Source of the DNA: Algoriphagus algorifonticola
GTDB taxonomy: Bacteria > Bacteroidota > Bacteroidia > Cytophagales > Cyclobacteriaceae
NCBI RefSeq assembly: GCF_007655305.1
Contig: NZ_VLOG01000039.1
Coordinates: 225,507 to 287,048 of the forward strand
DNA length: 61,542 nt
Direction: 5' to 3'
Shown here piece by piece: positions 15,628-24,290 of this stretch. The notes below the pieces were generated by a model. That model was not told the DNA's origin, ran no database searches, and saw only the letters and a program-made list of their open reading frames with translations. Made by a program: the position numbers and the translations under genes. Position 1 is the stretch's first letter, and each line of letters starts with the position of its first letter.

Positions 15628-18246
15628 ATGAGCGAGGAAACAAATAGACCTGAAGAAAAAGACGAAAGCTTACACGATTCGGTGCCTGTTACTGGAATGT
15701 ATAAGGATTGGTTTCTGGATTATGCTTCTTATGTAATCCTAGAGCGGGCTGTCCCAGCAATTGAAGATGGATTGAAGCCAGTTCAGCGTCGTATCCTTCA
15801 TGCCATGAAGGAAATGGACGATGGGCGATTCAATAAAGTAGCCAACATCATTGGACAGTCCATGCAATACCACCCACACGGTGATGCTTCTATCGGAGAT
15901 GCTATCGTCAATTTGGGGCAAAAAGATCTTCTCATTGAAACCCAGGGAAACTGGGGTGATATTCGTACAGGTGACAGAGCTGCGGCTGCAAGATACATAG
16001 AGGCTAGGCTTTCCAAATTTGCCCTTGAGGTAGTATTCAATCCTCAAACCACTGAGTGGCAGTTATCATATGACGGTCGAAAAAGAGAACCTGTTACCCT
16101 TCCGGTTAAGTTTCCATTACTGCTTGCGCAGGGTGTTGAAGGAATTGCTGTAGGTCTTTCCACTAAAATTCTTCCTCATAATTTTCTTGAGTTGATAGAT
16201 GGCTCAATTGAAATTCTAAAAGGCAATAAAACCAATGTTCTTCCGGACTTCATCACTGGAGGATTGGCAGACTTCAGTGAATATAATGAGGGCCTTAGAG
16301 GAGGAAAAATCAAAGTTCGAGCTAAAATAGAAGAAGAGGATTCTAAAACTCTTTTAATCAAGGAGATACCTTACGGTACAACTACTGATTCTCTGATTGA
16401 TTCTATTTTAAAAGCCAATGATAAAGGGAAAATCAAAATCAAAAAAGTGGTGGACAACACTGCTAAAGATGTTGAGATTCAGGTTCATTTGGCTCCCGGA
16501 GTTTCGCCCGATGTAACTATTGATGCGCTCTATGCCTTTACAGATTGTGAGGTTTCTATTTCTCCTAATGCTTGTGTAATCATTGAAGATAAACCGGTCT
16601 TTCTAACGGTCAATCAGATTCTTGAATACAACACCAAGCAAACTAAAGCACTTTTAAAGCGGGAGCTGGAGATCAGAAAAGGGGAGTTAATGGAAAAGCT
16701 CCTATTCTCTTCTTTGGAAAAAATATTTATCGAAAACAGGATCTACAGGGATATTGAAGAATGTACAACCTGGGATGCTGTTTTGGAGGCGATTGACAAA
16801 GGTTTGGATCCTTACAAGCCTGATTTTTACAGAGAGATTGTTCAGGAGGACTTGATCCGTCTTACAGAGATTAAGATTAAGCGAATTTCGAAATTTGATG
16901 CCTTCAAGGCAGATGAATTGATGAAAAGGCTTCAGGATGAATTGAAGGAAGTAAATCATAACCTAAGGCACCTGACAGACTATGCGATCAAGTATTATGA
17001 AAATCTAAGAGATAAATACGGAAAAGGCAGAGAAAGAAAAACTGAAATCAGAGCCTTTGATACCATCCAAGCCAGCGTAGTAGCAGCGAATAATGCCAAA
17101 TTGTACGTGAACCGAAAAGATGGTTTTGTGGGCATGGGATTGAAAAAAGAAGAGTTTGTCTGTGACTGTTCCGATCTGGATGATATCATCGTAATTCGTA
17201 GAGATGGAGTGATGATGGTTTCCAAGATTCAGGAGAAGAACTTCATGGGGAAAGACATTCTCCATGTAGGAATCTATAGAAAAACTGATGAGCGCTTGAC
17301 TTTCAATATGATCTATTTGGACGGTGCATCTGGTAGAGCCATGGTTAAAAGGTTCCAGCCTGGAGGTGTAACGAGAGATAAAGAATATGATCTGACAAAA
17401 GGGACGAAAGGATCAAAATCGCTTTATCTCACGGCTAATCCGAATGGGGAAGCTGAAATTGTAACAGTTTATTTGACCCAAGGTGCCAAAGCCAGAGTCA
17501 AAGTATTCGATTTTGATTTTGCCACGATAGAGATCAAGGGGAGAGGAGCAGGAGGAAATATTCTGACCAAATATCCAGTTAGAAAAATCCAACTGAAAAT
17601 GGAAGGGGTTTCCACTTTAGGTGGATTGGATATTTATTACGATCCTATTGTAGGAAGGCTTAACACAGATCAACGGGGTAATTTAATCGGTAATTTCCTG
17701 GGTGAAGATAGAATTTTGGTTTGCTATAAGTCTGGGGATTATGAATTGACCAATTTTGAACTGACCAACCGATACGAACCCAATGAGGTGGTGTTGATTG
17801 AAAAGTTTGAACCAGAAAAGATCCTTTCTGCAGTGTATTTTGATGGAGGGAGTAAGACCTTCTATGTGAAAAGATTCCAGGTGGAAACTACTACACTCAA
17901 TAAAAAATTCAACTTTATTACTGATCATAAATCATCCTATCTCAAGCTTGTATCTACCAATAAGCAACCTCAGGTCTCTGCTACCTTGGTAAAAGGTAAG
18001 AATGAAGAGTCGGTAGAGTTTGATTTGGATATGCTAATCGATGTCAAAGGCTGGAAAGCCATTGGTAACAAGTTAAGTTCTCATGATATCAAGGACTTGC
18101 AGTTGATTGAAGTTAAAAAGGAATCCAAAAAGCAAGAGGCGGACAGTTCTGAGGAAGAAGGTGAAACGGATGATGAACTTGAAGTGGGAAGCACCATAGA
18201 TTTGAGTCCCAAAAAGGATGACGAAGAACAATTGGGACTGTTTTAA
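15628..18246 (+). CDS. parC: DNA topoisomerase IV subunit A
   Basis: Breakage-reunion subunit partnering ParE. The 872-aa protein has the winged-helix core with RRILHAMKE, QYHPHGDAS and the catalytic RAAAARYIEARLS in which Tyr123 forms the DNA link, then tower and coiled-coil regions (about 340-480). The C-terminal beta-pinwheel lacks a clear GyrA box (QRRGGKG), supporting ParC rather than GyrA. The extreme C-terminus is acidic (SSEEEGETDDELE). The last codons and stop are part of an intrinsic terminator hairpin, so transcription probably ends exactly at the gene's end. Confidence 0.92.
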   Translation: MSEETNRPEEKDESLHDSVPVTGMYKDWFLDYASYVILERAVPAIEDGLKPVQRRILHAMKEMDDGRFNKVANIIGQSMQYHPHGDASIGDAIVNLGQKDLLIETQGNWGDIRTGDRAAAARYIEARLSKFALEVVFNPQTTEWQLSYDGRKREPVTLPVKFPLLLAQGVEGIAVGLSTKILPHNFLELIDGSIEILKGNKTNVLPDFITGGLADFSEYNEGLRGGKIKVRAKIEEEDSKTLLIKEIPYGTTTDSLIDSILKANDKGKIKIKKVVDNTAKDVEIQVHLAPGVSPDVTIDALYAFTDCEVSISPNACVIIEDKPVFLTVNQILEYNTKQTKALLKRELEIRKGELMEKLLFSSLEKIFIENRIYRDIEECTTWDAVLEAIDKGLDPYKPDFYREIVQEDLIRLTEIKIKRISKFDAFKADELMKRLQDELKEVNHNLRHLTDYAIKYYENLRDKYGKGRERKTEIRAFDTIQASVVAANNAKLYVNRKDGFVGMGLKKEEFVCDCSDLDDIIVIRRDGVMMVSKIQEKNFMGKDILHVGIYRKTDERLTFNMIYLDGASGRAMVKRFQPGGVTRDKEYDLTKGTKGSKSLYLTANPNGEAEIVTVYLTQGAKARVKVFDFDFATIEIKGRGAGGNILTKYPVRKIQLKMEGVSTLGGLDIYYDPIVGRLNTDQRGNLIGNFLGEDRILVCYKSGDYELTNFELTNRYEPNEVVLIEKFEPEKILSAVYFDGGSKTFYVKRFQVETTTLNKKFNFITDHKSSYLKLVSTNKQPQVSATLVKGKNEESVEFDLDMLIDVKGWKAIGNKLSSHDIKDLQLIEVKKESKKQEADSSEEEGETDDELEVGSTIDLSPKKDDEEQLGLF

Positions 18247-18259
18247 ACAGTCCCTTTTT
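18234..18259 (+). terminator. Intrinsic terminator overlapping the parC stop codon
   Basis: GGGACTGT (18234-18241) pairs with ACAGTCCC (18247-18254), followed by TTTTT. The loop TTTAA contains the parC stop (18244-18246). Only 8 nt separate the T-run from the trmH start. Confidence 0.8.
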
Positions 18260-18267
18260 ATTTGAAA

Positions 18268-18969
18268 ATGGAAGAAAAAGAGCTTTACAAGAAGGAATTA
18301 GGGCTGTTATCCTATCTGGGACAGTACATTACAGATCATAAAAAGAAGGTAATGGAAACTGTATTAGCTCAAAGAACCCGATTTTTCACGGTCGTTTTAG
18401 AGGATATTTATAAGCCTCATAATGCCAGTGCAGTATTAAGAACTTGCGATTGCTTCGGTATTCAGGATGTTCATATCCTTGAAAAAACCAATCAATACAA
18501 AGTCAATCCCTATGTCACCCGTGGTGCATCTGATTGGGTAGATATTCATAAATATTTTTCCAATGAAGGAAATGCAGTCCAGGACTGTTTCTCTGCTCTC
18601 AAGAAAAATGGTTATCAAATATTGGCCACAAGCCCCAATCCCGGATCCATTTCTGTCTATGATTTGCCTGCTAACCAGAAAATCGCATTAGTTTTTGGCA
18701 ATGAGCATGAAGGTGTAAGTGAAGAAGTGAAACAGCAAGCAGATGGCTTGGTTCATATTCCTATGTTGGGATTTACAGAGAGTTTTAATATTTCAGTCTC
18801 CGCTTCAATTTTTCTTTATGAATTGACAAAGCAAATCAAGGATTTAACAATCGAGGGCTTCCATTTATCAGAAGATGAAAAACATGCTTTAAGGCTTAAA
18901 TGGTATAAGCAGATTGTAAAGAGGTCAGATCTACATGAAAAAATGTACTGGGAAACTCTGAATTCCTGA
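18268..18969 (+). CDS. trmH: tRNA (guanosine-2'-O-)-methyltransferase, TrmH/SpoU family
   Basis: A 233-aa SPOUT methyltransferase that 2'-O-methylates a tRNA guanosine (position 18 in characterised TrmH) using S-adenosylmethionine. All three SPOUT motifs are visible: NASAVLRTCDCFGI (motif 1), ALVFGNEHEGVS (motif 2) and IPMLGFTESFNISVSASI (motif 3), which form the trefoil knot. The C-terminal extension is typical of TrmH proper. I start at ATG 18268; a TTG two codons upstream is also possible. It begins just after the parC terminator, so it either relies on read-through or has a promoter inside parC. It converges with the next gene with 1 nt between stops. Confidence 0.88.
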   Translation: MEEKELYKKELGLLSYLGQYITDHKKKVMETVLAQRTRFFTVVLEDIYKPHNASAVLRTCDCFGIQDVHILEKTNQYKVNPYVTRGASDWVDIHKYFSNEGNAVQDCFSALKKNGYQILATSPNPGSISVYDLPANQKIALVFGNEHEGVSEEVKQQADGLVHIPMLGFTESFNISVSASIFLYELTKQIKDLTIEGFHLSEDEKHALRLKWYKQIVKRSDLHEKMYWETLNS

Positions 18970-18970
18970 G

Positions 18971-19570
18971 TTAATTCTTCTTGAAAATAGAATTGATTTT
19001 TTCTCCAAAAGAACTGGTATTTTGCTGATTTTTTGCTCTTTGTCTTTGTCTCTGACGCTTTTTCTGGTCCTTACTTTTGACTAAGACCATTCTCGCTGAT
19101 ATCCCAGCTTGTCCTCTGAAAAACTCCTCTCTTCCTGCCACATTAATATTGGGCTTATAATCAAAAGAAAAAACCGTATTCAAAAAGGTCATTTCAAAAC
19201 CCAAGATAAAATCTACACCGACTGTTGAATTGCCATAGGTATGCACTATCTCTTTGTTCACTGCATCTTTCATAAAGCTCTCTTCGCTTCCGAAAGCTAA
19301 GCCACCTCCATAATAGTAATTCAATCGCTTGGAGATGATAGGTCTATGAATTTCATATAAAATATGAGCCGTTGTGTTTCTTGAAAAGTCCGACTGAAGA
19401 ATAGCCTCAATGGTATTTCTTTTACTGATTCTTTGTTGAAAAGAAAGTCCTACTGTTCTGCCCAAATCATTATTTCCAAGGCGTAGACCCAATGAATTCC
19501 CATAATGCTGGGCTTGAAGAGAATTGATGGAACCAAAAAAAATCAGGAGTAATAAATAAGTATACTTCAT
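18971..19570 (-). CDS. Secreted beta-barrel-like outer-membrane protein
   Basis: A 199-aa precursor with a Sec signal (residues 1-20, ending LQA). The mature part alternates polar and aromatic residues with frequent Gly and Asn (YGNSLGLRLGNNDLG, LNYYYGGGLAFGS, VFSFDYKPNIN), as in eight-stranded outer-membrane barrels. Unusually, it ends not in a barrel strand but in a Gln/Arg/Lys-rich tail (KKRQRQRQRAKNQQ) and FGEKINSIFKKN, which would be periplasmic. No precise family assigned. Confidence 0.6.
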   Translation of the reverse strand: MKYTYLLLLIFFGSINSLQAQHYGNSLGLRLGNNDLGRTVGLSFQQRISKRNTIEAILQSDFSRNTTAHILYEIHRPIISKRLNYYYGGGLAFGSEESFMKDAVNKEIVHTYGNSTVGVDFILGFEMTFLNTVFSFDYKPNINVAGREEFFRGQAGISARMVLVKSKDQKKRQRQRQRAKNQQNTSSFGEKINSIFKKN

Positions 19571-19630
19571 AAGTAAGTTCTTTGAACTTCCCCTTGTTCA
19601 AGAACTATTCCAAGAATTGTTAAAAAATAA

Positions 19631-19765
19631 GAGGCTGTCTCATTAATAGCTCTAGTGTCAGCCTGATCTGAGTCGAAGGCCATTTCTATCGATGTGGCCT
19701 ACATTTCGATCCCGTACAATTGTCGGGACGCTCAATGTTACATATTGCACTTTCGAGACAGCCTC
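19631..19765. mobile_element. MITE-like element, internally deleted copy (135 bp)
   Basis: Ends are GAGGCTGTCTCA and CGAGACAGCCTC (terminal inverted repeats). The left 30-40 nt (TAGCTCTAGTGTCAGCCTGA) and right 80-90 nt (GTCGAAGGCCATTTCTATCG, TGGCCTACATTTCGA) match the 468-bp copy at 23816. About 330 nt of its interior is missing. A small palindrome (CCCGTACAATTGTCGGG) replaces part of the right arm. Its right end lies 6 nt from the cyclophilin stop codon. Confidence 0.8.
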
Positions 19766-19771
19766 TTGTTT

Positions 19772-20209
19772 TTATGCTTCGCTGATCACTATTTTTTCAA
19801 TCTTATCTCCTGCTCGAATAGCATCTATGACTTCAAGTCCTTCTACTACTTTTCCAAAGCAAGTATGGTTTCTGTCTAAGTGAGCTGTATTATCTCTGCT
19901 ATGGCAAATGAAAAACTGGGAACCTCCAGTATTTCTACCGGCATGTGCCATTGAAAGTACACCTCTATCATGGTATTGATTACCTCCGTCTAATTCGCAA
20001 TTGATTTTATAGCCTGGTCCACCGGCACCATTTCCGATTGGACATCCTCCTTGAATCACAAAGTTTGGAATTACTCTATGAAAAGTAAGTCCATCATAGA
20101 ATCCTTTTTGCGATAATTCAACGAAGTTATTTACTGTTTTGGGAGCATCTTTCTCATAAAACTCCACCTTCATTGTTCCCTTTTCAGTGATAATTTCAGC
20201 TGTCTTCAT
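19772..20209 (-). CDS. Cyclophilin-type peptidyl-prolyl cis-trans isomerase
   Basis: A 145-aa cytoplasmic cyclophilin (no signal peptide) that catalyses proline isomerisation in protein folding. It shows [13 protein letters not shown] with the catalytic Arg of the FHR motif, [31 protein letters not shown] and [19 protein letters not shown]. The Trp that binds cyclosporin in eukaryotic members is His here (DRNHTCFG), as is common in bacterial forms. The compact length fits the PpiB-like single-domain group. Transcription probably ends at the adjacent repeat element. Confidence 0.93.
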   Translation of the reverse strand: MKTAEIITEKGTMKVEFYEKDAPKTVNNFVELSQKGFYDGLTFHRVIPNFVIQGGCPIGNGAGGPGYKINCELDGGNQYHDRGVLSMAHAGRNTGGSQFFICHSRDNTAHLDRNHTCFGKVVEGLEVIDAIRAGDKIEKIVISEA

Positions 20210-20319
20210 GTTGTGTCTTTTGTTCTGAATTTTTCGAGGGGTAAAAATAGTCTTTCCCTTGGATAAACCTTCAATTATTTACCCGAAGGATTTATTTCAG
20301 GTTGAAGATTAATAAAAAT

Positions 20320-20345
20320 AAGCCCATGCAAACATACATGGGCTT
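20320..20345. terminator. Intrinsic terminator of pckA
   Basis: AAGCCCATG (20320-20328) pairs with CATGGGCTT (20337-20345). On the reverse strand the stem is followed by ATTTTTATT, 24 nt after the pckA stop codon. Confidence 0.8.
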
Positions 20346-20368
20346 AGGTTATAGAGGGTTTATATCAA

Positions 20369-21970
20369 TTAAATTTTAGGTGCTCCAGCCAGAATATCCT
20401 CAGAGGCGTAAGATTCAAACTGCTTGAAGTTTTGAACAAATGATTTTGCCAAGTCTGATGCTTGCTTATCATAATCTGCCGGATTGCTCCAGGTGCTTCT
20501 TGGGTTTAATACTTCACTAGGAACATTTGGACAAGATTGAGGAACCTCAAAACCAAAAACTGCATGAGGTTTAAAATCAACAGACTCTAAGCTACCTTCC
20601 AAAGCCGCGGTGATCATGGCTCTAGTGTAAGCTAACTTCATTCTAGAACCGACACCGTAAGGTCCGCCAGTCCAGCCTGTGTTGATCAGCCAAACATTGG
20701 TCTCGTACTTTTCCATTTTCTCTCCAAATAGAGAAGCGTATGCTGTTGGGTGTAGAGGAAGAAATGCAGCACCAAAACATGCAGAAAATGTCAATTTAGG
20801 CTCTGTAACCCCCATTTCTGTACCTGCTACTTTAGCAGTATAGCCAGAAATAAAGTGATACATAGCTTGACTCTTGTTCAGTTTAGAAATCGGAGGGATG
20901 ACTCCAAATGCATCTGCTGTAAGGAAAAATATATTTTTTGGGATTCCTGCAGTAGAAGGCTCTAAAGCGTTCGGTATGTAATGAATAGGGTAGGCTGTCC
21001 TCGTATTTTCGGTTACACTTTTATCTGCATAATTCACGATTCGAGTTCCCGGATTAAATCTGGTATTTTCAACGATGGAACCAAATCGAATGGCATCCCA
21101 GATTTCAGGCTCTTTTTCTCTGCTTAGGTCAATTACTTTAGCATAACAGCCACCCTCGAAATTGAACACGCCATTTTCTGTCCATCCGTGCTCATCGTCT
21201 CCGATCAATCCTCTTTTTGGATCAGCAGATAAGGTGGTTTTACCTGTACCTGAAAGACCAAAGAAAATAGCCGTATCACCTTTGTCACCAACATTGGCTG
21301 AACAGTGCATAGAAAGCACGTTCTTTTCGTGAGGAAGTATAAAATTCAGAACAGAAAAGATACCTTTTTTCATTTCTCCAGCATATCCTGTACCTCCGAT
21401 TAAAATCATTCGCTTTGACATATTTAATATGGCAAAGTTTGGATTTTTTGTACCGTCAGTTTCAGGGTCTGCCTCAAATCCCGGAGCACAGATAATAGTA
21501 AAGTCCTGCTCAAAATCTGCCAACTCTTCTTGAGTTGGTCTTAAAAACATGTTGTGGCAAAATAGATTGTGCCACGCCCAAGTATTGATTACGCGAATAT
21601 TCAATCTATGCTGAGGATCAGCTCCGGCAAAAGCATCTCTAACAAAAAGATCTTTGTCAGAAAGGAATGCTTTCATTTTCTCCAATAATCGATCAAATTT
21701 TTCTTCATCGAATGGAATGTTGATATCTCCCCACCAAACAGCATCTTCTGTTTGAGCATCTTTGACAACGTAACGATCCTTAGGAGATCTACCGGTGAAT
21801 TTACCGGTGTCTGCCATCAATGCTCCCGTAGAGGTGAGATATCCTTCCTTTCGAGCCAATGCGTGTTCCACCAATTCGGCTTGTGGAAGATTAAAGTGAA
21901 CTTTTCCGCTTGTCTGCAAGTCGAGAAAATTCAAAGGAGAGGTCTGGGTGTCCAGAGCTAAATCCTGCAT
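20369..21970 (-). CDS. pckA: Phosphoenolpyruvate carboxykinase (ATP)
   Basis: Converts oxaloacetate and ATP to phosphoenolpyruvate, CO2 and ADP, the committing step of gluconeogenesis from amino acids and organic acids. The 533-aa sequence has FTGRSPKDRYVV (substrate-binding Arg), the kinase-1a P-loop GLSGTGKTT (238-246), the metal/kinase-2 region GLIGDDEHGW and NFEGGCYAK. The length is standard for the ATP-dependent enzyme; the GTP-dependent form differs in these motifs. A monocistronic unit is likely, with its own terminator. The role fits a genome region rich in peptide and amino-acid uptake genes. Confidence 0.96.
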   Translation of the reverse strand: MQDLALDTQTSPLNFLDLQTSGKVHFNLPQAELVEHALARKEGYLTSTGALMADTGKFTGRSPKDRYVVKDAQTEDAVWWGDINIPFDEEKFDRLLEKMKAFLSDKDLFVRDAFAGADPQHRLNIRVINTWAWHNLFCHNMFLRPTQEELADFEQDFTIICAPGFEADPETDGTKNPNFAILNMSKRMILIGGTGYAGEMKKGIFSVLNFILPHEKNVLSMHCSANVGDKGDTAIFFGLSGTGKTTLSADPKRGLIGDDEHGWTENGVFNFEGGCYAKVIDLSREKEPEIWDAIRFGSIVENTRFNPGTRIVNYADKSVTENTRTAYPIHYIPNALEPSTAGIPKNIFFLTADAFGVIPPISKLNKSQAMYHFISGYTAKVAGTEMGVTEPKLTFSACFGAAFLPLHPTAYASLFGEKMEKYETNVWLINTGWTGGPYGVGSRMKLAYTRAMITAALEGSLESVDFKPHAVFGFEVPQSCPNVPSEVLNPRSTWSNPADYDKQASDLAKSFVQNFKQFESYASEDILAGAPKI

Positions 21971-22188
21971 AAAATTTTGGGTTTACAAACTGAAAATTGT
22001 CTTCCCAAAATTAGGAAAAAGGTCTTAATTCAAAATGAAAAATCTTTAAAATTTCGCTTTTCAATCGATTACGAAGAAAAAACAGATAAATATTTGGCAG
22101 TATTGAATTTTCAATTATTGATCTATCCACAAATCCTTCGGAATTACATATTTTAAAAGGAAAATTGCATGTATTTAAATCAATCCAT

Positions 22189-22220
22189 TTTGAAGAACCT
22201 GCCAAATTCTTTTATCATTG
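22189..22220 (+). promoter_or_regulatory. Candidate Bacteroidota-type promoter
   Basis: TTTG (22189-22192) and TATCATTG (22213-22220) are separated by 20 nt, close to the Bacteroidota consensus TTTG-N19-TAnnTTTG. Located about 30 nt before the POT transporter start. Confidence 0.4.
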
Positions 22221-22251
22221 TAAAATTTATCAACCTAAATCACTGACTTAA

Positions 22252-23808
22252 TTGGAAACTCCAAACAATCCTGAATTTGAAGGGCCAACTATTTTTGGCC
22301 ACCCGAAGGGTCTGATGACCTTGTTTTTCACAGAAATGTGGGAGCGCTTCAGTTACTACGGAATGAGAGCATTGCTCATTCTTTTTATGACCACCGCTAT
22401 TGCTGATGGAGGTCTTGGTTTTGATGATAAAACCTCCGGTGCTATTTATGGACTCTATACCATGGGTGTTTATTTATTGGCATTACCTGGAGGTTGGTTA
22501 GCAGACCGTCTTTTTGGTTTAAAGAAATCTGTTTGGTATGGCGGTATTATCATTGCTATGGGGCACTTTATGATGGCTTTGCCAGGTATATTTGGTTCTG
22601 GTGCTTATGAAGGAAAAACAGAACTTTCCGCCTTAGACACTAATTCATTTTTTCTAGGCCTTATATTAATTGTACTCGGAACAGGTTTATTAAAGCCCAA
22701 TATCTCATCTATCGTAGGTCAATTATACCCTGCTGGAAGCTCAAAAAGAGATGCGGGTTTCTCTATTTTCTACATGGGAATCAACTTGGGTGCTCTTATC
22801 GCACCTATCGCTTGTAGTACGCTTGCTGAATATGATTGGCACTTAGGCTTTGGTTTGGCTGGATTAGGGATGGTTTTTGGCTTAATTCAGTATAAAATTA
22901 CTGGTGCTTCTTTGGAAGGATATGGTGAAGCTCCAATTGTGGCTGAAGAGACTGAAAAAGTTCAGCAGAAAAAGTTGCGCTCTTTGGTAACCTGGATTGG
23001 ATTAGCTTTAGCAGTTTTTGTAGCTGTTTTGTTTACTGGAATTATTCCTATTGATGTATCTGCTATCGCAGGAGCATCAGGAACCATCATCGCATTGGTT
23101 GCTTTTGGATATCTAGGCTATGTAATCCTTTTTGGTGGATTGGATAAAGGGGATAAAAATAAGGTTGGAGTAATCGCCATTTTGTTTTTGTTCTCTGCTA
23201 TGTTCTGGTCAGGTTTTGAGCAGGCAGGTTCTACGCTTAACTTATTTGCAGAAAGATTTACAGACAGAACAGTCTTAGGCTTTGAAATACCCACAGGTTA
23301 TTTCCAATCCATCAACTCCATGTTTATCATCATTTTTGCTCCGATTTTTGGAGGCATGTGGGTATGGTTAGGCCGTAAAAATTTGGAGCCTAGTTCTCCT
23401 TTGAAATTTACATTTGGTCTGCTTCTTCTAGGTTTGGGATTCTTTGTGATGTATTTCGCAGCTAAAATTGCTGCTTCCGGTGATTTGGCAGCTCCTACCT
23501 GGTTGATCATGACTTATATGCTTCACACATTTGGTGAGTTAAGTTTGTCACCTGTAGGATTGAGTTTGGTGACCAAGCTTGCTCCGAAAGGCTATGCTGG
23601 TCAAATGATGGGGATTTGGTTCCTATCAGTTTCTCTAGGGAATTTATTTGCTGGATTGATTGCCGGTGAAGCGAGTGGGGGAACTGAAGAAGCATTGGCT
23701 CAGATGCCAGATCAATACATGTTGATTGTGTATACGGTCATTGGCTCAGCCTTATTACTCTTTCTATTGAAACCAATTATAAAACGAATGATGGGCAATG
23801 TCCATTAA
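22252..23808 (+). CDS. POT family proton-coupled oligopeptide transporter
   Basis: A 518-aa MFS protein importing di- and tripeptides with protons. It shows the PTR2 signature around GHPKGLMTLFFTEMWERFSYYGMRALLI, including the ExxER-type EMWERF motif that couples protons, then LPGGWLADRLFGLKK and FSIFYMGINLGALIAP. About 14 membrane spans are expected. Translation seems to start at a TTG (22252) placed directly after an in-frame TAA; the first ATG is 21 codons later, inside the conserved N-terminus, so the TTG is preferred. It complements the secreted peptidases and Ggt in this region. Its 3' end abuts a repeat element. Confidence 0.92.
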   Translation: METPNNPEFEGPTIFGHPKGLMTLFFTEMWERFSYYGMRALLILFMTTAIADGGLGFDDKTSGAIYGLYTMGVYLLALPGGWLADRLFGLKKSVWYGGIIIAMGHFMMALPGIFGSGAYEGKTELSALDTNSFFLGLILIVLGTGLLKPNISSIVGQLYPAGSSKRDAGFSIFYMGINLGALIAPIACSTLAEYDWHLGFGLAGLGMVFGLIQYKITGASLEGYGEAPIVAEETEKVQQKKLRSLVTWIGLALAVFVAVLFTGIIPIDVSAIAGASGTIIALVAFGYLGYVILFGGLDKGDKNKVGVIAILFLFSAMFWSGFEQAGSTLNLFAERFTDRTVLGFEIPTGYFQSINSMFIIIFAPIFGGMWVWLGRKNLEPSSPLKFTFGLLLLGLGFFVMYFAAKIAASGDLAAPTWLIMTYMLHTFGELSLSPVGLSLVTKLAPKGYAGQMMGIWFLSVSLGNLFAGLIAGEASGGTEEALAQMPDQYMLIVYTVIGSALLLFLLKPIIKRMMGNVH

Positions 23809-23815
23809 ATGAAGG

Positions 23816-24283
23816 GAGGCTGTCTCAAAATTAGCTCTAGTGTCAGCCTGAGTCTTAAATATTCTTCGAACATATAAAAAATGATATGACAGGGCCATCC
23901 AAAATGGATTTGTCTGTTGTTATTTCACAATTGAAAACCTTTCCTTTAAGAAGAACTTATTTAGTGAGGGCGCGTTGGGCTGACGCAGCAGCGGGCCAGC
24001 GTCTGGCCTAGTGCGGTTGGAGCTTTGCTGCGTCTTGAATTTTTGGTTCTTTTGCTTCAAGGCAAAAGAACGAAGAGAAAAAAAAAAATGCTTAATAGAA
24101 GCAGAAGGATTTTAAGTTAGCTAAAGCTTACTTTCCATAACAAAGAATTAAATTCCGAAATAAGTGAAATTTCGGAATTTAATATAATCTGTCATTGGTA
24201 GCGGAGTCGAAGGCCATTTCTATCGTTTTGGCCTACATTTCGACTTCGCTCAATGTGACAAATTGCACTAATGAGACAGCCTC
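23816..24283 (+). mobile_element. MITE-like element, full-length copy (468 bp)
   Basis: Terminal inverted repeats GAGGCTGTCTCA / TGAGACAGCCTC. No protein-coding frame of note. The interior has three strong hairpins: GACGCAGCA/TGCTGCGTC (23982-23990 with 24026-24034) enclosing GGCCAG-CGT-CTGGCC (23994-24008); GTTCTTTTGC/GCAAAAGAAC (24046-24055 with 24062-24071); and AAATTCCGAAA/TTTCGGAATTT (24150-24160 with 24170-24180). A near-complete inverted copy is at 55335-55803. It fills the gap between two convergent genes, starting 7 nt after one stop and ending 7 nt before the other. Confidence 0.88.
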
Positions 24284-24290
24284 TTTTGTT

